A stretch of DNA of 64,000 bases from Hyphomonas sp. (GTDB lineage Bacteria > Pseudomonadota > Alphaproteobacteria > Caulobacterales > Hyphomonadaceae): contig VMTE01000051.1 in assembly GCA_013791775.1 (NCBI GenBank), positions 32,260 through 96,259 on the forward strand. Direction: 5' to 3'. Position numbers and translations under genes: made by a program. Shown piece by piece: positions 60,170-64,000 of the stretch. The notes beneath the pieces are model-generated. The model did not search any database and was not told where the DNA came from. It saw only the letters and a list, made by a program, of their open reading frames with translations. Positions within the stretch are counted from its first letter, which is position 1. Each line of letters starts with the position of its first letter.

Positions 60170-60985
60170 TCAGGTGACGGAAATCGTGACCCGCAGAAAT
60201 GTTGCGGGGATCGAAGTGGCGCCTTTGACAGGGCTCCGGTTCTGGTTGTTGAACAGGGCGTCGAGTTCGGAGTGTAGCTGCTCCGACTTGCCGTTCTTGG
60301 CTGCGGCGTCGTAGGCGTTCATCGTGGGTCCGTAATAGTTCCGGAACGCATCCAGAAAATCGGTCGGCGTGCCCGCGTGGTTGAAGGTGTAAGTGTCCCT
60401 CGCGAACGAGACATTCTCCGGACGGACGCCGGCGGAAGTGAACCGTTCGAGGACATTTTCTTCGATCCCCCACGTCATCGGACTGACGAAGCCCTCCGGC
60501 GGCGGCGGCGAGTACGCGGAGCTTATCTTGAGGATTTGCGCGACCAGTGTGGGATCATTTGGAATCCAGTTTCCCATGATGATTCGGCCGCCTGGCCGGG
60601 CGACACGCACCATTTCCTTAGCAACGTTGAATGGCCGCGGCGCGAACATGGCGCCGAAGATGCTGACCACGAAATCGAAAGCGTCATTTTCGAGTTCCTG
60701 GAGGTCAGAAGCGTCACCAACTTGAAAGCGAACTTTCGAGAGTTCCAACTCACGCGTCCGCTGGTTGCCTGCGGCAACCAGATTGCTGGCGATGTCCACA
60801 CCGAGGACCGTCGCATCACGCCTTGCGGCTGGAATCGCCGTTGTTCCGTCGCCGCAGCCTAGGTCGAGAACCTTTGCGCCAGCGACGAGCCCAAAGCTGT
60901 CAACGAGGGCCTCGCCACTCTCGCGCATACTTTGGGCGATACGCGTGAAGTCACCCTTTTCCCACAGTGCCTTGTTCGGATTCAT
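60170..60985 (-). CDS. Class I SAM-dependent methyltransferase
   Basis: 271 aa. SAM-binding motif I VLDLGCGDGTTAIPAARRDATVLGVDI (residues about 39-65), motif II FQVGDASDLQELENDAFDFVVSIFGAMFAPRP and motif III-like VARPGGRIIMGNW. The methyltransferase-11/UbiE-like type; the substrate is unknown. It is transcribed divergently from a winged-helix/TPR regulator (61107), 120 bases apart, so it may be its target. Confidence 0.88.
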   Translation of the reverse strand: MNPNKALWEKGDFTRIAQSMRESGEALVDSFGLVAGAKVLDLGCGDGTTAIPAARRDATVLGVDIASNLVAAGNQRTRELELSKVRFQVGDASDLQELENDAFDFVVSIFGAMFAPRPFNVAKEMVRVARPGGRIIMGNWIPNDPTLVAQILKISSAYSPPPPEGFVSPMTWGIEENVLERFTSAGVRPENVSFARDTYTFNHAGTPTDFLDAFRNYYGPTMNAYDAAAKNGKSEQLHSELDALFNNQNRSPVKGATSIPATFLRVTISVT

Positions 60986-61106
60986 GCGGTTCTCCCTTTT
61001 CGATCGGCGGTTCGATGTCCGGCGTCGAGCGGGAAACTAGGCGTTTCAAACCTGCAGTGCTTGCAGAGGATCGGGAGATCGTCTGGAGAATGCTTGTTTT
61101 TAGGCT

Positions 61107-62666
61107 ATGGTTCCTTCGATGATCTACGTTTTCCAGAATTTCGAGTTGGATACGGACAAGGTCGAACTGCGCGCCGATGGGGTCGCCGTCGCGGTCGAGC
61201 CTCAGGTTTTCACCCTGCTTCGGTTTTTGATCGAAAACCGGGATCGCATGGTTACCAAGGACGAGATCGTGGAAGAGGTCTGGAATGACAGGATCATTTC
61301 GAACGCCGCAATTGCCAGCCGCATCAAGTCGGCGCGCCGGGCTGTAGGTGATAGCGGCCGGGCACAGGCAGTCATTCGCACGGTTCACGGCTTGGGCTTT
61401 TCCTTCGTCGCCGATGTCTCGACCCGAGCGGCGGTTACGCTCCCTGACGCCGGCGATGCGCCCCTGCAAGAGCGCGAACAGCCCTCGCAGCCGAGCATTG
61501 CGGTCTTGCCCTTCAACCTTGTGGGGGCAGACGAAGCGGGATTTGCCATTGCTGACGGCCTGCCGCACGACCTCATCACGGGGCTGTCTCGACTACATTG
61601 GCTATTTGTGATCGCCAGAGGATCGTCGTTCCGCTTTCGCGGCGAAGCAGCGGGAATTGCCGAGGTTAGGAACAAGCTCAAAGTCCGCTATTGCCTGACC
61701 GGTAGCGTCGAGGTTTTCGGCAAGCAGATGTCGGTCACGGTTGAACTCAGCGACACACAGAATGGAGGCGTCGTGTGGAGCGAAGCTTTCCGCGCGAATG
61801 TCTCGGCGGTTCACGAGATCCGCGACGAGATCGTAGAGGCTGTTACGAGCGCAGTGGAAGTGAGGGTCCCGTTCAACGAGGCGAAACGGGCTCTGCTCAA
61901 ATCACCTGAGAACCTCGATGCGTGGTCGAGCTACCATCTCGGCCTGCACCACATGTATCGTTTCACCAAAGCCGACAACGAGATTGCAACGTCGTGGTTC
62001 GAGCGCGCCATTGCCATGGAGCCCGAATTCGCTCGCCCCTATGCCGGCCTTTCGTTTACGCACTTTCAGACCGCGTTCTTGCGGTACGACCCGAACCCGC
62101 AGGCGTCAAAACTTGCCGAGCACTACGCGTCGTTGAGCCTTGAACGCGACCCGCTCGATCCCTTCGGACATTTCACCATGGGCCGGGCACAGTGGTTGAA
62201 AGGAGAGTTGGAGAACAGTCTTCCGTGGCTGGAACGCGCCAATGCACTTAATCCGAACTATGCGCAGGCGAAGTATTCAAGAGGCTGGGCCGAAGCGCTG
62301 CTCGGAGAGTCCGATGCCAGCCGCGCGAGCATCGACGCGGCGATGGCCCTGAGTCCGCTCGATCCCTTGGGATACGCCATGCTAGGGGTAAACGCCCTGT
62401 CCCATCTGGCGCTGGCAGAGCACGCGCAAGCCGCGCACTGGGCCGAGCGCGCTGCCAATGCGCCAGGCGCCCATGCACTCATTGAGATGATCGCGGCTGT
62501 CGCCCAATCCCTCGACGGAAACAGCGCGAAGGCTGTATTCTGGACGGAGTCTGCTCACCGGCGCGGTAAACATCTGGGTAAGGCCGACTTTCTTCGCGCT
62601 TTTCCCTTTCGGGACGCTCAAACGCGCGCGCGGATCTCGGCGACACTCGATCGGCTTGGCTTTTAG
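61107..62666 (+). CDS. Winged-helix regulator with FlgO/TolB-like and TPR domains
   Basis: 519 aa. Residues 1-105 form an OmpR/PhoB-type winged helix (MIYVFQNFELDTDKVELRADGVAVAVEPQVFTLLRFLIENRDRMVTKDEIVEEVWNDRIISNAAIASRIKSARRAVGD), without a receiver domain. Residues about 130-280 have the PSIAVLPFNLVGADEAGFAIADGLPHDLITGLSRLHWLFVIARGSSFRFRG sequence of the TolB-N/FlgO-like sensor type found in CadC- and adenylate-cyclase-like regulators. The last 220 residues are TPR helices (SYHLGLHHMYRFTKADNEIATSWFERAIAMEPEFARPYAGLSFTHFQ). No transmembrane helix is seen, so sensing would be cytoplasmic. Divergent from the methyltransferase. An ATG at 61119 is also plausible. Confidence 0.85.
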   Translation: MVPSMIYVFQNFELDTDKVELRADGVAVAVEPQVFTLLRFLIENRDRMVTKDEIVEEVWNDRIISNAAIASRIKSARRAVGDSGRAQAVIRTVHGLGFSFVADVSTRAAVTLPDAGDAPLQEREQPSQPSIAVLPFNLVGADEAGFAIADGLPHDLITGLSRLHWLFVIARGSSFRFRGEAAGIAEVRNKLKVRYCLTGSVEVFGKQMSVTVELSDTQNGGVVWSEAFRANVSAVHEIRDEIVEAVTSAVEVRVPFNEAKRALLKSPENLDAWSSYHLGLHHMYRFTKADNEIATSWFERAIAMEPEFARPYAGLSFTHFQTAFLRYDPNPQASKLAEHYASLSLERDPLDPFGHFTMGRAQWLKGELENSLPWLERANALNPNYAQAKYSRGWAEALLGESDASRASIDAAMALSPLDPLGYAMLGVNALSHLALAEHAQAAHWAERAANAPGAHALIEMIAAVAQSLDGNSAKAVFWTESAHRRGKHLGKADFLRAFPFRDAQTRARISATLDRLGF

Positions 62667-62789
62667 GACCAAAGTCAGGCCGTCCGGTGCGAATGTCCGC
62701 AACGGGCCAATGCACTAACGCGCTCGCGCGCGAGTTGAACGTTGCGGCGTCGGGGATGAACATGACCGTCTGATGTTTCCGGGCAGCGC

Positions 62790-62816
62790 CCGGGTGGGCC
62801 GGGAGCGCCCACCCGG
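62790..62816 (+). repeat. Hairpin upstream of the IS91-type ORF
   Basis: Perfect 10-bp stem CCGGGTGGGC (62790-62799) with GCCCACCCGG (62807-62816), 7-nt loop, ending 8 bases before the ATG at 62825. It also contains the ribosome-binding site. It could be the terminal hairpin of an IS91-type element. Confidence 0.6.
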
Positions 62817-62824
62817 AGGCTCCC

Positions 62825-64000
62825 ATGAGCAACATCGAGAAGACCCAACCGATCCATCCCCTTCGCCAGCGCATGATCGAGGACATGACCCTGCGCGGCA
62901 TCAGCCAGGCCAGCCAGTCCGGCTATATCCGATGCGTGCGCAACTGCTGCGCCCATCTCAAGCTGGCGCCCGGCGCTCTGACCGCAGAAGACGTTCGCGG
63001 CTTCCTACTTCATCTTCAGGCTGCGAGCGTGAGCGTGTCCGGCATCAACAGCCATTCCACTGCGCTGCGTTTTTTCCTGAGGGTGACGCTGAAGCGGGGC
63101 GAAGAAGTAGACCGCATCCCGATCCTGCGTGAACACCGCCGCATGCCTGTGGTGTTCACGCCTGAAGAGGTTGCGCGCATTATCGCCTGCGCACCGGGCC
63201 TCAAGTACAGGACAGCGCTGAGCGTCACCTATGGTGCCGGCTTGAGGGCGTCCGAGACCGCATCGCTGAAGGTGTCGAACATCGACAGCCGGACGATGAC
63301 CCTCGCGATCGAGCAGGGCAAGGGATACGAGGATCGCAAAGCCAAGCTCTCGCCGCAGCTGCTCGAAGCGCTGCGTAAGTGGTGGCAGATCACCCGTCCT
63401 CAGGTCTGGCTGTTCCGCAGCCTGTCGCCGGATGGCAAGCGCTGGGTCGACTGTCGCCGCGGCTTCTTCCTGCCCGTCCGGGTGCTGTCACGCCTGTTCC
63501 GCAGACTGACGTGCGAGCGGCTTGCCAGCCTGAAGGCCGCCGGCAAGCTCAGCTTCCACGGCGATCTCGCCCAGCTGGCAGACCCAGAAGCGTTCACGAG
63601 CTTCCTGAAGAGCCAGCGCCGGCGCGACTGGGTCGTCTATGCCAAGCGCCCGTTTGCCGGGCCTGACCAGGTCCTCTCCTACCTCGCCCGCTATACTCAC
63701 CGGATCGCCATCTCGAACAGCCGGATCACAGCCTATGACGGAACGCGTGTGACGTTCCGGGTCAAGGACTACCGCAAGCAGGACGAGGCGAGATACGGGG
63801 TCATGACGCTCGCCGCCAGCGAGTTTGCCCGGCGGTTCCTGCAACACGTTCTGCCCGACGGCCTCCACCGCATCCGGCATGTCGGGCTCCTCGCCAACAC
63901 CCAGCGCCGCGCCGCCATTGCGAAGGCACGCAGCCTGCTCGCCGATCGCATGCCGCCGCCAGATCCGATCTCCGAACCTACGCCGGCCACACAGATGCCG
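62825..64000 (+). CDS. IS91-type chimeric ORF: tyrosine recombinase N-half fused to Y2 transposase C-half (runs off window)
   Basis: An uninterrupted frame of 392 codons from ATG at 62825 to the window end. Residues 1-199 are the start of an IS91-associated tyrosine recombinase: QRMIEDMTLRGISQASQSGYIR, AEDVRGFLLHLQAASVSVSGINSHSTALRFFLRVTLKR and the first catalytic Arg R141 in GAGLRASE, but the box-II HxxR and Tyr are absent. From residue 200 the sequence is that of a Y2 transposase: LSPDGKRWVDCRRGFFLPVRVLSRLFRRL, DWVVYAKRPFAGPDQVLSYLARYTHRIAISNSRI with Y286-x3-Y290, and HVLPDGLHRIRHVGLLA. The HUH motif is missing. It looks like an internal deletion that joined the two IS91-type ORFs in frame. 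Activity is doubtful; end is outside the window. Confidence 0.8.
   Translation, partial: MSNIEKTQPIHPLRQRMIEDMTLRGISQASQSGYIRCVRNCCAHLKLAPGALTAEDVRGFLLHLQAASVSVSGINSHSTALRFFLRVTLKRGEEVDRIPILREHRRMPVVFTPEEVARIIACAPGLKYRTALSVTYGAGLRASETASLKVSNIDSRTMTLAIEQGKGYEDRKAKLSPQLLEALRKWWQITRPQVWLFRSLSPDGKRWVDCRRGFFLPVRVLSRLFRRLTCERLASLKAAGKLSFHGDLAQLADPEAFTSFLKSQRRRDWVVYAKRPFAGPDQVLSYLARYTHRIAISNSRITAYDGTRVTFRVKDYRKQDEARYGVMTLAASEFARRFLQHVLPDGLHRIRHVGLLANTQRRAAIAKARSLLADRMPPPDPISEPTPATQMP

Overview
The window is GC-rich and densely packed, and its gene set and order fit an alphaproteobacterium, most likely of the Caulobacterales/Hyphomonadales type. The strongest evidence is the translation/SRP cluster ffh - chorismate mutase - rpsP - rimM - trmD - rplS followed by leuC, the long Ala-rich tails on S16 and L19, and the many secreted or lipobox proteins. 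The genus cannot be fixed from sequence alone.

Layout. 1-8.7 kb: small heat-shock protein, a GST, a GT4 glycosyltransferase, a stand-alone RibD-type deaminase with gpmA, an AGE-type epimerase, an exported unknown, an S9 prolyl oligopeptidase lipoprotein and a GNAT. 8.8-20 kb: ffh to rplS, but split by three secreted beta/gamma-crystallin-type proteins, a GT2, a Tat-type lipoprotein, a KefB/C-like antiporter and a membrane protein. 20-35 kb: LysR and its divergent epimerase, then a dispersed leucine/biotin/cysteine/aspartate biosynthesis region (leuC, bioB, cysK, leuD, leuB, asd) with a GST/VOC pair, an amidohydrolase and an ArsR-SRPBCC pair that has two visible operators. 35-53 kb: YbaK-like deacylase, DUF6065, argG, an Ala-rich coiled-coil membrane protein, DUF952, pyrD, MATE, Zn-alcohol dehydrogenase, DUF389, alkaline phosphatase, EamA, gluQ, an unknown membrane protein and msrA.

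Accessory DNA appears in three places. (1) A 293-aa protein at 37.0-37.9 kb, AT-richer than its surroundings, starts at TTG and carries a D-x12-QxK pattern like PD-(D/E)xK nucleases. (2) A ThsB/MTH538-like TIR protein at 42.9-43.6 kb, also AT-rich, runs antisense into the 3' end of pyrD, whose C-terminal tail looks replaced. (3) A probable genomic island begins at a tRNA-Ser(GGA) at 53.2 kb with a tyrosine integrase reading away from it. It continues through a ribbon-helix-helix conjugation-type protein, an AbiE toxin-antitoxin operon, secreted unknowns, a methyltransferase and a winged-helix/TPR regulator. The window ends in an open IS91-type ORF in which the N-terminal half of a tyrosine recombinase is joined in frame to the C-terminal, YxxxY-bearing half of a Y2 transposase.

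Several intergenic palindromic elements stand out: a 77-nt element with the base-pairing plan of a three-way junction (33.4 kb), a perfect 25-bp inverted repeat (45.0 kb) and a nested 116-bp palindrome (52.3 kb). No CRISPR array or rRNA operon was seen. The most promising candidates for undescribed biology are the stand-alone TIR protein, the QxK protein and the chimeric recombinase/transposase; all functional statements about them are inference.
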